NCBI GenBank assembly: GCA_030041435.1
Contig: JASHNW010000130.1
Coordinates: forward strand, 1 to 64,000
From: Acidobacteriaceae bacterium
GTDB taxonomy: Bacteria > Acidobacteriota > Terriglobia > Terriglobales > Acidobacteriaceae
Direction: 5' to 3'
DNA: 64,000 bases
The notes below the pieces were generated by a model, which made no database searches, was not told the origin of the DNA, and saw nothing but the letters and a program-made list of their open reading frames with translations. Both the position numbers and the translations under genes were made by a program. Below are positions 47,713-57,716 of the stretch, piece by piece. Within the stretch, counting starts at the first letter, position 1, and the number at the start of each line of letters is the position of its first letter.

Positions 47713-49188
47713 ATGGCCTCCGCAGTGACCATCCCGCCCGGCATCCGCGCGAAATACGAAGCCGTCATCGGCCTCGAAGTCCACGTCCAGCTGCTGACCG
47801 AAACCAAGGCCTTCTGCGGCTGCGCGAACAAATTCGGCGCGCCTCCGAACACCAACGTCTGCCCGGTTTGCCTTGGGCTGCCCGGTGCGCTGCCGGTTCT
47901 CAACAAGCGGGCCGTCGAGTTCGCCACGCTGGCCTCGCTCGCACTCAACTGCCAGGTCCGCGAGCGGTCGATCTTCGCGCGCAAAAACTACTGCTATCCC
48001 GACCTGCCCAAGGGCTACCAAATCTCTCAGTACGACAAACCCCTCGCCGAGCACGGCTGGCTCGACGTGCCCACGCCGGAAGGCGTGAAGCGCCTCGGCA
48101 TCACGCGCCTCCACATGGAAGAGGACGCGGGCAAGAGCATGCACGAGGGATTTGCCGATTCGGCGACGCATACTTACGTCGATCTCAACCGCTGCGGCAC
48201 GCCGCTCATCGAGATCGTGAGCGAACCGGACATGCGCACCCCGGACGAGGCCTTCGAATACCTTACGCGCCTCAGGGAAATCATTGTCTACACCGGCGTG
48301 AGCGACGGCAACATGGAAGAAGGCTCGCTCCGCTGCGATGCCAACGTCAGCGTGCGTCCCCGCGGCCAGGAGAAATTCGGCACCAAGGCCGAGGTGAAGA
48401 ATGTCAACAGCTTCCGCTTCATCCGCGCCGCGCTCGAATACGAGATCGAACGGCAAATCGAGATCGTCGAATCCGGCGGCCGCGTCGTCCAGGAAACGCG
48501 TCTGTACAACGCCAACGAAGGCCGCACCTACTCCATGCGCTCCAAGGAGCAGGCCCACGACTATCGCTACTTCCCTGAGCCCGATCTGCCGCCGCTCATC
48601 GTCTCCGATGCGTGGAAGGCCGAGATCGCCGGCAAAATGCCGGAACTGCCCGAGGCGCGCCGCGCCCGCATGATCGCCGAGTACGGTATCACGGCGCAGG
48701 ATGCCCAGACCCTCACCGCCACGCGCGCCTTCGCCGATCAGTTCGAGGCTGCCGCGCGCGCCGCGAAGAACCCACGTCGCGTTGCCAACCTCGTGCAGAG
48801 CGAGCTGACCATGCGCCTCAAAGCTGCCGGCCTCGAGCTGGAGCAGTCTCCGATCACGATGAAAGGCGTAGCCCAGGCCGCCGACTTAGCCGAAGACGGC
48901 AAGCTGTCGAGCAAGCAGCTCAAGCAGCTCTTCGACCTCTGCTTTGAACGCAGCGAAGATTTCGGCCCCGTCTATGAGCGCGAAAAACCGCAGCAGATCA
49001 GCGACGCCGCCACGCTCGAGAAAATGATCGACGACGTCATCGCTGCCAACCCGGCTCAGGTGGAGCAATACCGCAAAGGCAAGAAGACGGTCGCGGCCTT
49101 CTTCGTCGGCCAGGCGATGAAGGCCTCGAAGGGCCAGGCCAATCCCGCGCTGCTGAACGAGCTGGTGACGAAGAAGCTGGAAAACTAG
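47713..49188 (+). CDS. gatB: Aspartyl/glutamyl-tRNA amidotransferase subunit B
   Basis: Subunit B of the GatCAB complex, which binds misacylated Glu-tRNA(Gln) or Asp-tRNA(Asn) and passes it to the amidase. The 491-aa product has the family start YEAVIGLEVHVQL, the zinc cysteines CGCANKFGAPPNTNVCPVC, HMEEDAGKSMH, DYRYFPEPDLPPL and the C-terminal YqeY-like domain. Length and motifs are complete. GatA and GatC are not in the window. It ends at CTAG shared with the converging gene. Confidence 0.95.
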   Translation: MASAVTIPPGIRAKYEAVIGLEVHVQLLTETKAFCGCANKFGAPPNTNVCPVCLGLPGALPVLNKRAVEFATLASLALNCQVRERSIFARKNYCYPDLPKGYQISQYDKPLAEHGWLDVPTPEGVKRLGITRLHMEEDAGKSMHEGFADSATHTYVDLNRCGTPLIEIVSEPDMRTPDEAFEYLTRLREIIVYTGVSDGNMEEGSLRCDANVSVRPRGQEKFGTKAEVKNVNSFRFIRAALEYEIERQIEIVESGGRVVQETRLYNANEGRTYSMRSKEQAHDYRYFPEPDLPPLIVSDAWKAEIAGKMPELPEARRARMIAEYGITAQDAQTLTATRAFADQFEAAARAAKNPRRVANLVQSELTMRLKAAGLELEQSPITMKGVAQAADLAEDGKLSSKQLKQLFDLCFERSEDFGPVYEREKPQQISDAATLEKMIDDVIAANPAQVEQYRKGKKTVAAFFVGQAMKASKGQANPALLNELVTKKLEN

Positions 49189-49769
49189 TCGCTGGCAGCC
49201 ATCGGCGCGAGGGCCTCGTTTCTTCGCGCTTCGGTGGTCGCCCACTTCCCCACCCACAGCACCGGCGCGGCAAAATACACCCCCACAAGTCGCGGAATCC
49301 GCTTCAGGTCGGTTGCCAGCGAGTGTGATTCCTCGCCCACCAGCAGCGCCCCGTTGCGAATCATATGCCAGTGCAACGTCGCGGAAAGAATGGTGAAGAT
49401 CAGGCCCGCAACGCCCAGCTGGCGCGTCTGCCGCCCGTCGAGCCATAAGTGCAGCGCTGCGTCGCATCCCAGCGACGTGAGCGGCACGACCACCACGCAT
49501 GCCAGCCACGCCAGCGCTTCGCGCCCGATCTTCAGCGACTGTTGCTGCAGGGCCGAAAAGAAGCCGCAGGTCAGCAGCACATAGGCCGCCTCGACCATGC
49601 CAAAGTGATCCCGCGCGCGGACCTCCATGTGCCGCAGAGCCAGGATGCAGGCGCAGCCGCGCAGCACTGCGGTCAGCATGGAGACTTTCCAGTTCCAGTG
49701 CGTCAGCGGATACAGCAGCTCCGCCATTCTTCCCGCGCTGGGTTCGCGATCTCGGCTGGTTCGGCCCAT
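49185..49769 (-). CDS. Conserved hypothetical membrane protein
   Basis: A 194-aa protein with about four membrane segments (LTAVLRGCACILAL, AAYVLLTCGFFSAL, ALAWLACVVVVPLTSL, LGVAGLIFTILSATLHW) and a fifth near VYFAAPVLWVGKW. I do not recognise the family. I chose the start at 49769, with GGAGGCGGA upstream, rather than the earlier in-frame 49823. It converges on gatB and their stop codons share the palindrome CTAG. Confidence 0.55.
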   Translation of the reverse strand: MGRTSRDREPSAGRMAELLYPLTHWNWKVSMLTAVLRGCACILALRHMEVRARDHFGMVEAAYVLLTCGFFSALQQQSLKIGREALAWLACVVVVPLTSLGCDAALHLWLDGRQTRQLGVAGLIFTILSATLHWHMIRNGALLVGEESHSLATDLKRIPRLVGVYFAAPVLWVGKWATTEARRNEALAPMAASD

Positions 49770-50202
49770 TCCGCCTCCGCTGCTCTCCGGTCGTGCGTGC
49801 TGCTGCCGTTCCGAGAGTCGCATGCAGCCGAAAACCGCCGATCAATGGAGCGTTACATTCTGCATAAATTCATGCGCCCGGTCATCCTTCCGTCACCGTC
49901 ACGGGTACAAGTTACGTTCGTGCGCGGAATTCTGCGAAAAACTGCGAAACTTTGCCTGCAGAGGCGGGTTCACCCTCACGAACGGCGGTCGGTCGTAAAC
50001 ACCGCCCATCCTAAGCACCAGCGGTTCACAGGGAATCCACCGCTCACGTATTGTTGCCGCCGTCTTCCGAGGATTACAGCCCAGCTGACCGGTACAGGCG
50101 CTTACCCTGCGCTGCAGTTCCTCGTGTGCCCGGCTCGTGATCCTCGCCAAACGCCGCCAACAGGCCGCAGCCGTTCCCGGAGCCGCGGAAAGAGTCGATA
50201 CC
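49770..50202. other. Divergent intergenic region upstream of the DUF4382 gene
   Basis: These 433 bp separate the divergent membrane-protein and DUF4382 genes. A short direct repeat CTGCGAAA occurs twice near 49934-49950. Open frames here lack codon character. No clear promoter or RNA element could be assigned. Confidence 0.35.
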
Positions 50203-51624
50203 ATGTCGTCCCACGGTCGTTCCTCCTCCCGCACTTTCCTGGCAGGCCTCGGCGCAGCTTCGCTTGTCATCGCTCTCTTCGTTGCCGGCTGCGGCAACAC
50301 CACCATGTCCGGTACCACCACGACCGGCCAGAACACCGGCGAGGCCTTCGTCGTCGGCACGGACGCGCCGGTAGCGAGCGTTGTCTCCTTCAGCGCCACG
50401 ATTCAGTCGATCGATGCCCTGGCTTCTGACGGCACCAGCGTCTCGCTGGTCAGCGGCAACCCCACCATCGATTTCGCCCGGTACAACGGCCTGCAGACGC
50501 TCGTCGATGCGAACGACGTACCGGCCGACACCTATACCCAGATTTCCGTCACCTTCGCCAGCGCCACCGTCGGCTATCTGCAGACCGGTTCCGGCGCGCC
50601 CACCATTCAGACCCTGCCGGTCAGCTTCACCACGCCGACGGTCACTGCGACGCTGACGAATCCGCTGGTGGTTGCGCAGACGGGTCCGGTCGGCATCCGC
50701 ATGGATTTCCGGCTGGATAAATCCATCCAGACTTCCGGCGGACAGATTGTGGTCTCCAACGGCGACGTGGTGGTCGATCCCACCGTCGACATCACGGCTG
50801 TCGGCCCCAGCGCTCCCGGCGCCTACATCGACGAGTTCGACGCCGGAGTCGTCAACCCAACCCTGTCGACGCAGTCCTTCTCCATCCAGGGTCCGCACGG
50901 TCGCCAGTGGACGATCAACGTGAACGGCAACACCGAATGGGATAACGGCGAGGGCCTCAGCGATCTTACTTCTACCAGCATCGTGCAGATCTCCGGCGTT
51001 CTCGACAAAGCCGACTCCACCATCGACGCCGACGAAGTCGCAATCCTCTCGCAGGACGGTTTCTATGCCGGGGGTCTGGTCACCTATGTCCAGCCCGGCT
51101 CCGGTAACGACAGCGATTTCCAGCTTTATGTTCGTGGCACTCTGCCCGCCAGCGGTGACGGCGTTACGCTCGGACAGATCGCGCAGGTCGACCTCACCGG
51201 CCAGGAGAAATTCTTCATCTACTGGATGCACAACCGATTCACGCAGTTCCTCTTCAACCCCTCCACGCTCCTCGCCGGCCAGCATGTTTCCGTAGGCGGA
51301 ACGCTTGCCGGAGCCGCCAACGGTCAGGCCCTCAGCGTCAAACGCGTGGTCCTGCGTAACTGGGGCTTCAACGGGACCATCGTGCCCGGCTCGATCAACA
51401 GCGGAGACGGCAGCTTCCAGATGCAGGTCAATGGATTCGCCGGCGTGCTGATCCCGCAAACCGTCACCGTCTACACCGCTTCCGGCACGTCGTTCCGCGA
51501 CGGCTTCAGCGGCGTCAGCGATGTCAGCTCCGCGACCACCGTCCGCGTGGTCGGTCTGCTCATCAAAGACCCCACCTCCGGTGACTCTGTCATCCTGGCT
51601 CGTTACGTCGACGACATGGATTGA
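50203..51624 (+). CDS. DUF4382 domain lipoprotein with DUF5666-like repeats
   Basis: A 473-aa lipoprotein with a lipobox at Cys30 (LFVAGC). The N-terminal region (about 45-190) matches DUF4382 (GEAFVVGTDAPVASVVSFSA; DVVVDPTVDITAV). The rest (about 200-470) is beta-rich with repeated QISGVLDKADSTIDADEV and VSVGGTLAGAANGQALSVKRVVL units that resemble DUF5666-type carbohydrate- or polymer-binding modules. It probably sits on the outer membrane surface or periplasmic face. The ATG at 50203 has GGAAAGAG upstream. Confidence 0.8.
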   Translation: MSSHGRSSSRTFLAGLGAASLVIALFVAGCGNTTMSGTTTTGQNTGEAFVVGTDAPVASVVSFSATIQSIDALASDGTSVSLVSGNPTIDFARYNGLQTLVDANDVPADTYTQISVTFASATVGYLQTGSGAPTIQTLPVSFTTPTVTATLTNPLVVAQTGPVGIRMDFRLDKSIQTSGGQIVVSNGDVVVDPTVDITAVGPSAPGAYIDEFDAGVVNPTLSTQSFSIQGPHGRQWTINVNGNTEWDNGEGLSDLTSTSIVQISGVLDKADSTIDADEVAILSQDGFYAGGLVTYVQPGSGNDSDFQLYVRGTLPASGDGVTLGQIAQVDLTGQEKFFIYWMHNRFTQFLFNPSTLLAGQHVSVGGTLAGAANGQALSVKRVVLRNWGFNGTIVPGSINSGDGSFQMQVNGFAGVLIPQTVTVYTASGTSFRDGFSGVSDVSSATTVRVVGLLIKDPTSGDSVILARYVDDMD

Positions 51625-51753
51625 CCGGGAAGCACCAGAACCCACGGAGGCGGCGCGCTCGAATCTGAGCCGCCGCCTCGCTCCTGAGCGGCAGGATTCT
51701 GTCGGCGAAGGACAATCTCAGCGAACCCCCGGTCCGTATTGCAGCAGAGGGAT

Positions 51754-51816
51754 TCCGCTATCCGCTATCCGCTATCCGCTATCCGCTATCCGCTATCCGC
51801 TATCCGCTATCCGCTA
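51754..51816 (+). repeat. Perfect heptanucleotide tandem repeat (TCCGCTA x 9)
   Basis: Nine exact head-to-tail copies of TCCGCTA fill 63 bp between the DUF4382 stop and the TPR stop at 51821, in a convergent intergenic region. Such a perfect 7-bp array is prone to slippage. It lies outside coding sequence and 4 bp from the TPR gene end. Confidence 0.95.
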
Positions 51817-51820
51817 AAAA

Positions 51821-53044
51821 CTACTTCCCCGCGTAAGCAGACCGCATATATTTCCGTGCCAACTCCCCCTGCACGGTGTCGCTGCCGGCATTCAGGACCT
51901 CCTGATACTGCAGCACGGCATTGCCGTGTTCCCCCATCAGGTCGTAGGTCTCGCCGGCCATCAGCAGGCAGCGCCGCTTCAGCTCTGCGCTTGTCGTCGG
52001 CTGAAAGGCGCCTTCGCGATAAGCCTCCACCGCCTCCTGGTATCTCCTCTGACCGCGCAGGCTGTCCCCCAGGCCAAAATAGGCCAGCTCCAGGTGCGCC
52101 GAATCGAAATACCCCGGGCGTTTCGCCAGGTCGATCAGCTGCTCGTAGGTATAGACAGCCTTCATCCCCTCGCCGCCGTCCTTCTCGAGGTTTGCCTGCT
52201 CGAGCTGAAACAGAAAGCCGTGCGGATATTCCGCCGCCAGCTCCCGGGCGACACTCGCCGCCTCCTGGTATTTGCCTTCGCGGCGCAGAAAGAGCATCAT
52301 CGCCGTCCGGGCTTCCACCTGCGTTACCACGCCGTTGGCCGCATCGTCGCGCAGCATCGCCATGCCTTCGGGTTTGGATCCGTGAATCCCCACGAACCCT
52401 ACCAGCAGCTTGAACGCGAACGGGAGCGCCCCGACCACATATTGATACACGCCCGTTACCAGCTTCGCGTCAACGTAATGCGGATCGATCTGCAGCGCCC
52501 GATCGCAGTCGCTCCTCGCCCCCAGCGCCTGCCTGAGCCCGGTGCCGAAGGCCCGCTGCGCCATCCCTGAATACGTAGCTTCCAGGCTCTTCGCCCAGCC
52601 GCGCGCAAAGAGCGCGTTCACGTCGTTCGGGCTTTTCTTCAGCTCTGCGTTGGCCTCGTTCACCGCCTGATCGCCCAGCGCGCGAATCCGCTCCCGCGCT
52701 TGCGGATCCTCGGCGACCGTATGTTTGCCGGTCAGGAAACCGTCGTTAGCGTAGAAGGTTGTATCCAGCAAATCCAGCCGGTTCAGCTCGCTGAAGAGCA
52801 CCGCATCGAGCAGATAGTCCGTCGCGATCGGATCGCCCGGATGTTCGCCCTGTATCTTCTCAAACTGCGCGATTGCATCGTCGTAATCCATGCTGTACAC
52901 GCGCAGGAAGGCCTCCTGCACCGCCGGCTGCCGGTTCAGCGGATCGGTATCCACCGTTTCCGCGTGAACGCGCAGCGATCCCGGCAAGAGAACCAGGGCA
53001 CAAAATCCTGCAACGATTCCTGGGTGAGCCTGCAAGCGCGACAT
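51821..53044 (-). CDS. Tetratricopeptide-repeat protein, exported
   Basis: A 407-aa helical protein with a signal peptide (about 1-28, cleavage after RVHAE). Several TPR-like pairs are visible, for example FLRVYSMDYDDAIAQFEKIQ, TAMMLFLRREGKYQEAASVARELAAEYP and AYFGLGDSLRGQRRYQEAVEAYREG. It has no other domain. It may scaffold periplasmic or outer-membrane complexes. It converges on the DUF4382 gene across the heptamer array. Confidence 0.8.
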   Translation of the reverse strand: MSRLQAHPGIVAGFCALVLLPGSLRVHAETVDTDPLNRQPAVQEAFLRVYSMDYDDAIAQFEKIQGEHPGDPIATDYLLDAVLFSELNRLDLLDTTFYANDGFLTGKHTVAEDPQARERIRALGDQAVNEANAELKKSPNDVNALFARGWAKSLEATYSGMAQRAFGTGLRQALGARSDCDRALQIDPHYVDAKLVTGVYQYVVGALPFAFKLLVGFVGIHGSKPEGMAMLRDDAANGVVTQVEARTAMMLFLRREGKYQEAASVARELAAEYPHGFLFQLEQANLEKDGGEGMKAVYTYEQLIDLAKRPGYFDSAHLELAYFGLGDSLRGQRRYQEAVEAYREGAFQPTTSAELKRRCLLMAGETYDLMGEHGNAVLQYQEVLNAGSDTVQGELARKYMRSAYAGK

Positions 53045-53203
53045 GTCTTCAGGGATTGTAGACGCAGGAACCTGGTCGCTGGGCGGCGACCCTCCAGCGG
53101 ACTCCCCGGCCAGCGAGGCTGCGGCAACGGCAGCCGCGGAGGAACGAGAACCTGCTTTTGCCGGAAAATGCCGGCCGAGGTAACCCCGGACCTGGCATTG
53201 ACC

Positions 53204-54583
53204 CTACTTCGCGCCCTGAAAGCGATACAGCCGCTCGGCGTTGCCGCGCAGCACCAGTCGCGCGATCTCGCTGGCGCGCTCGCGGCTGATCTCGCCATCC
53301 GCCAGCATTCCGGTCAGCGCAATTCCCAGTGCCTCGCGCCCGTTGCTGCTCGCGATCCACGTTGCCTCCGGCCAGCCCATCTCTTCGGAAAACGGATAGC
53401 CATCGCTGCCGAAGAGAACTTTCTCCGGCTCCCACTCCAGCCACTCGCGCAGCCAGCTCGCCTGGGTCCGCGGTGTCATCAGCAGGTCCTGCGACGAAAT
53501 ATCCGCATACACATTCGGCTTTTCGAGCAGCGCCGCGGTCTCACGCTCGTAAGGCCAACCGCCGTGCAGCAGCACGAAGTTCGTCTTCCGCAGCCGCGCA
53601 TCGTTGAACAGCGGCTCCAGCAGCAGCGGATTCACGCCCGCCACGCCAAAGTAGCTCCCATCGCCGGCCATGGTATGCAGATGCACGGCCATGCCCAGCC
53701 GCCCGCAGTCCATGGCGATATACCGGAACAGAAAATCCTGCAGGACCTTGTAGTCCGCGTCGTCCGGCACGCCGCCGCGCGCCCAGCGAGCATATACCTT
53801 CGCGGCCCGGTCCTGCGGCGGATCGCCGAAGTCGAACGACCGCAGATACGCCACTTCAAACTTCACAGCAATCGCGCCGCCGGCCCGCTGCCGCTCCAGC
53901 GTGGGCGCCACCACCTCGCTTAGATATGCATCGAGCGTCGCCGGAACCGCCTTCAATCCCGCTTCTTTGAGATATCGCGCGCGCACCTTGTCTTCCAGCG
54001 GGAAGAATTCTTTTTGGTCCGGCGTCGCCGCCGCCAGCCCGCTGTTGTCCAGCGGAAACAGCAGCGTGTCCACATAGGGCACCCAGCGAAATCGCGGCGG
54101 CTCCACGCCCAGGCCCATGGCCACGCGGTTCGCCACCTGCGTGCCGATGCGGGCCTGATCGAGCACCCAGGCTGGGAAATTCTCACCCTCGCGAGCCTTC
54201 ACTCGTTCGCGCGCCGCGTTCAGCCGCTGCAATCCCGCCGCATCCAGCGGCGGCCTGGCCTCGAATCCCCAGAGAGCTTTCCACGCGTCGGCGAGCCGCG
54301 GAAAATCGTCGCGATACGCAGGTGGTTCCGACTCCGGCTCCAGCGATTCCACCGGCAACGCATCGAATTCGCGATCCGTCGCATCCTCCGGCGGCGCCAG
54401 CACCGGATGCGCGTGATTATCGATCGCCCAGATACCTTCGATCGTCTGTGCGATGCCGGGATCGATATACGGCCCGGCGTGATGCGTGCCCCGATGCCGC
54501 GCGCATCCGCACGCTGCCACCATTGTGGCAAAAACCGCAACCGTCGCCCATCTCCGCGTTGTCCTCACCGTGCGCCCATTCAT
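53204..54583 (-). CDS. Amidohydrolase-superfamily lipoprotein (amidohydrolase_2)
   Basis: A 459-aa protein with an N-terminal lipobox (MVAAC, Cys25) and an amidohydrolase barrel. Residues H57 and H59 (IDNHAHP) are the first metal ligands, followed by VHLHTMAGDGSYF (His), VLLHGGWPYERE (His) and VLFGSDGYPFSEE (Asp). The metal-ligand arrangement fits the amidohydrolase_2 class of decarboxylases or hydrolases. The C-terminus ends with a helix RASEIARLVLRGNAERLYRFQ. The substrate is unknown; a lipid anchor is unusual for this class. Confidence 0.82.
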   Translation of the reverse strand: MNGRTVRTTRRWATVAVFATMVAACGCARHRGTHHAGPYIDPGIAQTIEGIWAIDNHAHPVLAPPEDATDREFDALPVESLEPESEPPAYRDDFPRLADAWKALWGFEARPPLDAAGLQRLNAARERVKAREGENFPAWVLDQARIGTQVANRVAMGLGVEPPRFRWVPYVDTLLFPLDNSGLAAATPDQKEFFPLEDKVRARYLKEAGLKAVPATLDAYLSEVVAPTLERQRAGGAIAVKFEVAYLRSFDFGDPPQDRAAKVYARWARGGVPDDADYKVLQDFLFRYIAMDCGRLGMAVHLHTMAGDGSYFGVAGVNPLLLEPLFNDARLRKTNFVLLHGGWPYERETAALLEKPNVYADISSQDLLMTPRTQASWLREWLEWEPEKVLFGSDGYPFSEEMGWPEATWIASSNGREALGIALTGMLADGEISRERASEIARLVLRGNAERLYRFQGAK

Positions 54584-54747
54584 CCGAATGCTGGGTTGTG
54601 GTTCGCCCTGCGCGAAGCGCTTTCGCCTGGACGGCTGGAACTGGTCTCATAAACCCAATGCACTCGAGGGCGCTGAGGATGAGACCCGCCGCCGAAGCGG
54701 GGCTCAGGCTCCTCGCCGAAACCCCGGCCCTACATATGAGACCAGTT

Positions 54748-56982
54748 CTAGTCCGCGGCCGGCAGCAGCTTCGTCGCCTGTTTCAGCAAATCGGCCTCGT
54801 GCTCCAGCGCCACCGAAACGCGACCAATCTGCACGTCGGCCTGCGTCCACTCGTTCTGCTCGATCGCCTCGCGCACTCCCGGAATCGTCTTCACGCCATA
54901 GCCGGTATAGAACCCGGGGGCGTACAGCAGGTGCTCGAACCAGGGCCGATTCGGCAGTCCGTGCGAATCCGTCAGCAGACGCTCGCTGCGGATCAGATCC
55001 GCGTTCAGCCCCGCCGGCGCAACTCCGCCCGCCGCCGCATACGCCGCGTCGAAGGCCTTCGCTGCGTCCGTCAGATCGTCCGACGCCTCCTCCAGCGGCG
55101 CAAAATTCAGATACGGCGGAATGGCCTCCACCGGCGGCGGCACGAGCGTCTTCTTCGGATCGTAGAGCGCCTTGTACACGCCTTCGGCGATCTCGCGATC
55201 GCGCTCTTTCGCCTCTTCGCGCTTGTCGTCCGCCAGCTTCTGCAACTGTCCGACGTACATGTGCACTGTGTCTGCCAGATCGGAAAACTGGAACGGCAGA
55301 ATATCCGCGTCCGCCATGCGCATCACCATGGTTCCCGCGGTCTGCGCCAGCGCGCGCTCGTAGCCGAAGGTCGTATCCATAAAGTGCGTGTAGTAGTAGA
55401 AATCGTCGTAGGCCGAGTGGTATTGCCCACCGCCCTCGTCTTCACCACCGTAGCCGAGGTCTACGCTGGCTACCCCGAGGTGGTCGATGAAGACGGTGTA
55501 GTCGGATCCGGAGCCGAGGGCTGGAATGCGCAGGTCGGGCCGCGAGCGAATCTCCGCCCGCTCCTGTGGCGTGGCGTTGGCAATGTCCACGAGCCGCACC
55601 CGCTTCCACACCGACATGCCCGTCTCCGGATCGGTGATGTCCTTCACCACGTCGTTAACGAAATTCTCCAGTGAGTGCGATCCTTCGGCGAAGAAATATC
55701 CGCGATCATTCGTATCGGAATTGAAATACGCCACCGCGTGTTCGCGCAGTTCCGCGTCGTGTGCCTCCGCCCACTCCGTCGAGCCCAGCAGGCCGGGCTC
55801 TTCACCGTCCCAGAAGCAGTAGATGATGGTCCGATCCGGCCTCCATCCCTGCTGCAGCAACTCGCCAAAGACGCGTGCCTCTTCCAACTCTGCACTGGTG
55901 CCCGACAGCGGATCCTCCGCGCCGTTCACCCACGCATCGTGATGATTGCCGCGAATCACCCACGCGTCGGGATACTTCGCTCCAGGGATTTTCGCGATCA
56001 CGTCGTACAGCGGCTTGCGATCCCAGTTAAACGACACGGCCAGGTGCGCCTTCGCCGTGCTCGGACCCACGTGGTAGGTGAACGGCAGCCCGCCGCGCCA
56101 CGCTTCCGGGACCGTCTCGCCCTTGAGCGCCTTCAGAAACGGAGTCGCATCGGCATACGAGATGGGCAGCACCGGAATCTTCGTGATGGTTTTCACCTGG
56201 TCGAGCGGAATGAGCTTCACGCCCGGCACCGCACCCACGCCCGGCGTTTGCGGATCGCCCGGATACACCGGCATGTCCATCACGCTGCCGCGCTGCGCGC
56301 CCTCGGCCGGCCGCATAGGGCCGTCCGGATAGGAGTCGCCCTCGAAGTAGCCGTCGTCGCGCGGATCGGAATACAGGATGCAGCCGACAGCGCCGTGCTC
56401 CGCCGCCACCTTCGGCTTGATGCCGCGCCAGCTCTCGCCGTAGCGCGCGATCACAATGGCTCCCTTCACCGAGATGCCCATCCGATCCAGCACTTCGTAG
56501 TCTTCCGGCCGCCCATAGTTCACGTACACCAGCGGCGCCGTCACGTCGCCGTCGCGCGAGTACGCGTTATACGTCGGCAGCTGCTCGCTCGTCTGGTCCG
56601 ACGTCGGATCCACGGCAATCGGCGGTTCCTGCAGCTTTGCCGTGAACGGCTCCGGCCCCAGCAGTTCCAGCTCGCGCGACTTTGGCGTAGGAAACAGCGC
56701 CGAAAACTGCTCGATCTGCGCGTCGAGTCCGTACGACTTCAGCTGCTCCAGCAGCCATTCGGCGTTGTCGTGATCGTAGGGCGAGCCCACATGATGCGGC
56801 CGCGCCGACAGCCGCCGCATATTCTCTTTGATCCGTGCCGCATCCGGCATCGTCCGAAATTTTTGCTCCCAGTTGATTTCCTTTGCAGAATCTTCCGGTG
56901 TGTAGCCGCGCAAAACGTGACCTGCGTCGACCGCATAAGCAGACAGTGCGATCAAACAAACAGCAGCAACCTGAAGACGCAT
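54748..56982 (-). CDS. M28 family metallopeptidase (glutamate carboxypeptidase II/PSMA-like)
   Basis: A 744-aa exported peptidase with a signal peptide (about 1-20). It has a PA domain (about 145-260), the M28 catalytic domain (about 330-560) and a C-terminal transferrin-receptor-like dimerisation domain (about 610-735). Zinc ligands and catalytic Glu are visible in GNHHDAWVNGAEDPLSG, WDGEEPGLLGS, NSDTNDRG and YHSAYDD. It is likely a periplasmic carboxypeptidase or aminopeptidase on peptides. The start has GAGG upstream. It is followed downstream by the amidohydrolase lipoprotein on the same strand after 164 bp. Confidence 0.88.
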   Translation of the reverse strand: MRLQVAAVCLIALSAYAVDAGHVLRGYTPEDSAKEINWEQKFRTMPDAARIKENMRRLSARPHHVGSPYDHDNAEWLLEQLKSYGLDAQIEQFSALFPTPKSRELELLGPEPFTAKLQEPPIAVDPTSDQTSEQLPTYNAYSRDGDVTAPLVYVNYGRPEDYEVLDRMGISVKGAIVIARYGESWRGIKPKVAAEHGAVGCILYSDPRDDGYFEGDSYPDGPMRPAEGAQRGSVMDMPVYPGDPQTPGVGAVPGVKLIPLDQVKTITKIPVLPISYADATPFLKALKGETVPEAWRGGLPFTYHVGPSTAKAHLAVSFNWDRKPLYDVIAKIPGAKYPDAWVIRGNHHDAWVNGAEDPLSGTSAELEEARVFGELLQQGWRPDRTIIYCFWDGEEPGLLGSTEWAEAHDAELREHAVAYFNSDTNDRGYFFAEGSHSLENFVNDVVKDITDPETGMSVWKRVRLVDIANATPQERAEIRSRPDLRIPALGSGSDYTVFIDHLGVASVDLGYGGEDEGGGQYHSAYDDFYYYTHFMDTTFGYERALAQTAGTMVMRMADADILPFQFSDLADTVHMYVGQLQKLADDKREEAKERDREIAEGVYKALYDPKKTLVPPPVEAIPPYLNFAPLEEASDDLTDAAKAFDAAYAAAGGVAPAGLNADLIRSERLLTDSHGLPNRPWFEHLLYAPGFYTGYGVKTIPGVREAIEQNEWTQADVQIGRVSVALEHEADLLKQATKLLPAAD

Positions 56983-57130
56983 TGGCTCCCATCCTCTTCA
57001 GAGCGTTGAGAAGGACCCGCAGATGATGAAGGCAAAGGGGAAAAACTGTTCCTGCCACTATAGCCGATTCGCCACTCCGAGCCCGGCGCGGACTTGCCCG
57101 CGAGAAAAACCCGGGGTTAACCGGATTTGC

Positions 57131-57484
57131 TCAGAAGCGCATCGTCACGCCATGCTCGCCCACCGTCGTAAAGACGTCCAGCAAGCGCGTCCTCCCCAGC
57201 AGTTCTCGCACCCGCTTGCCCAGCTCCACAAGCTCCAGGCTGCAGCCGGCCGATTTCGCGTGCACATACAGGCGCACCAGCGTGCCGAGGCCCATGCTGT
57301 CAATGAAGGTCACACCCGCCAGATCGAGCACGATCCGCCGAGTCTCCGGCATCAGTGGCCTGACTCTGGTGTAGACGATCTCGCTCGCTGCCGTTGCCAA
57401 TCTGCCCTGGCACCGGACGACAGCCGAGTCGCCGTCCCGTTCGATCTCAATCGTCAGAGGCCTTGCAACCGCTTCGTCGGCCAT
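57131..57484 (-). CDS. STAS-domain protein (anti-sigma factor antagonist-like)
   Basis: A 117-aa STAS-fold protein of the SpoIIAA/RsbV type. It has the phosphorylatable Ser63 in the motif FIDSMGLGTLVRL and a hydrophobic beta-sheet core. Phosphorylation by a kinase-type anti-sigma factor would switch its binding; such a partner is not in the window. The ribosome site AAGGAAAG is good. It diverges from the squalene-hopene cyclase gene. Confidence 0.88.
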   Translation of the reverse strand: MADEAVARPLTIEIERDGDSAVVRCQGRLATAASEIVYTRVRPLMPETRRIVLDLAGVTFIDSMGLGTLVRLYVHAKSAGCSLELVELGKRVRELLGRTRLLDVFTTVGEHGVTMRF

Positions 57485-57716
57485 GGGGGCTTTCCTTGTC
57501 GCTGCGATCCGAAGAGGCTATTCCCAGTGCCGGATGATTCTCTCACGGCGACCGCCCGTTTGGCGTTGGGTAATCGGGTTTTACAAAACCTGCCATAAAA
57601 TAACGGCTTTGACTGGACAAATCCGACACTGAGGTATATGTTTCTGCTAAAACCTGTCGATAAGAGACGTGTTTCGCAACGAATTGCTTCAACAAAACCG
57701 GAAAGTCGCGACCGTC

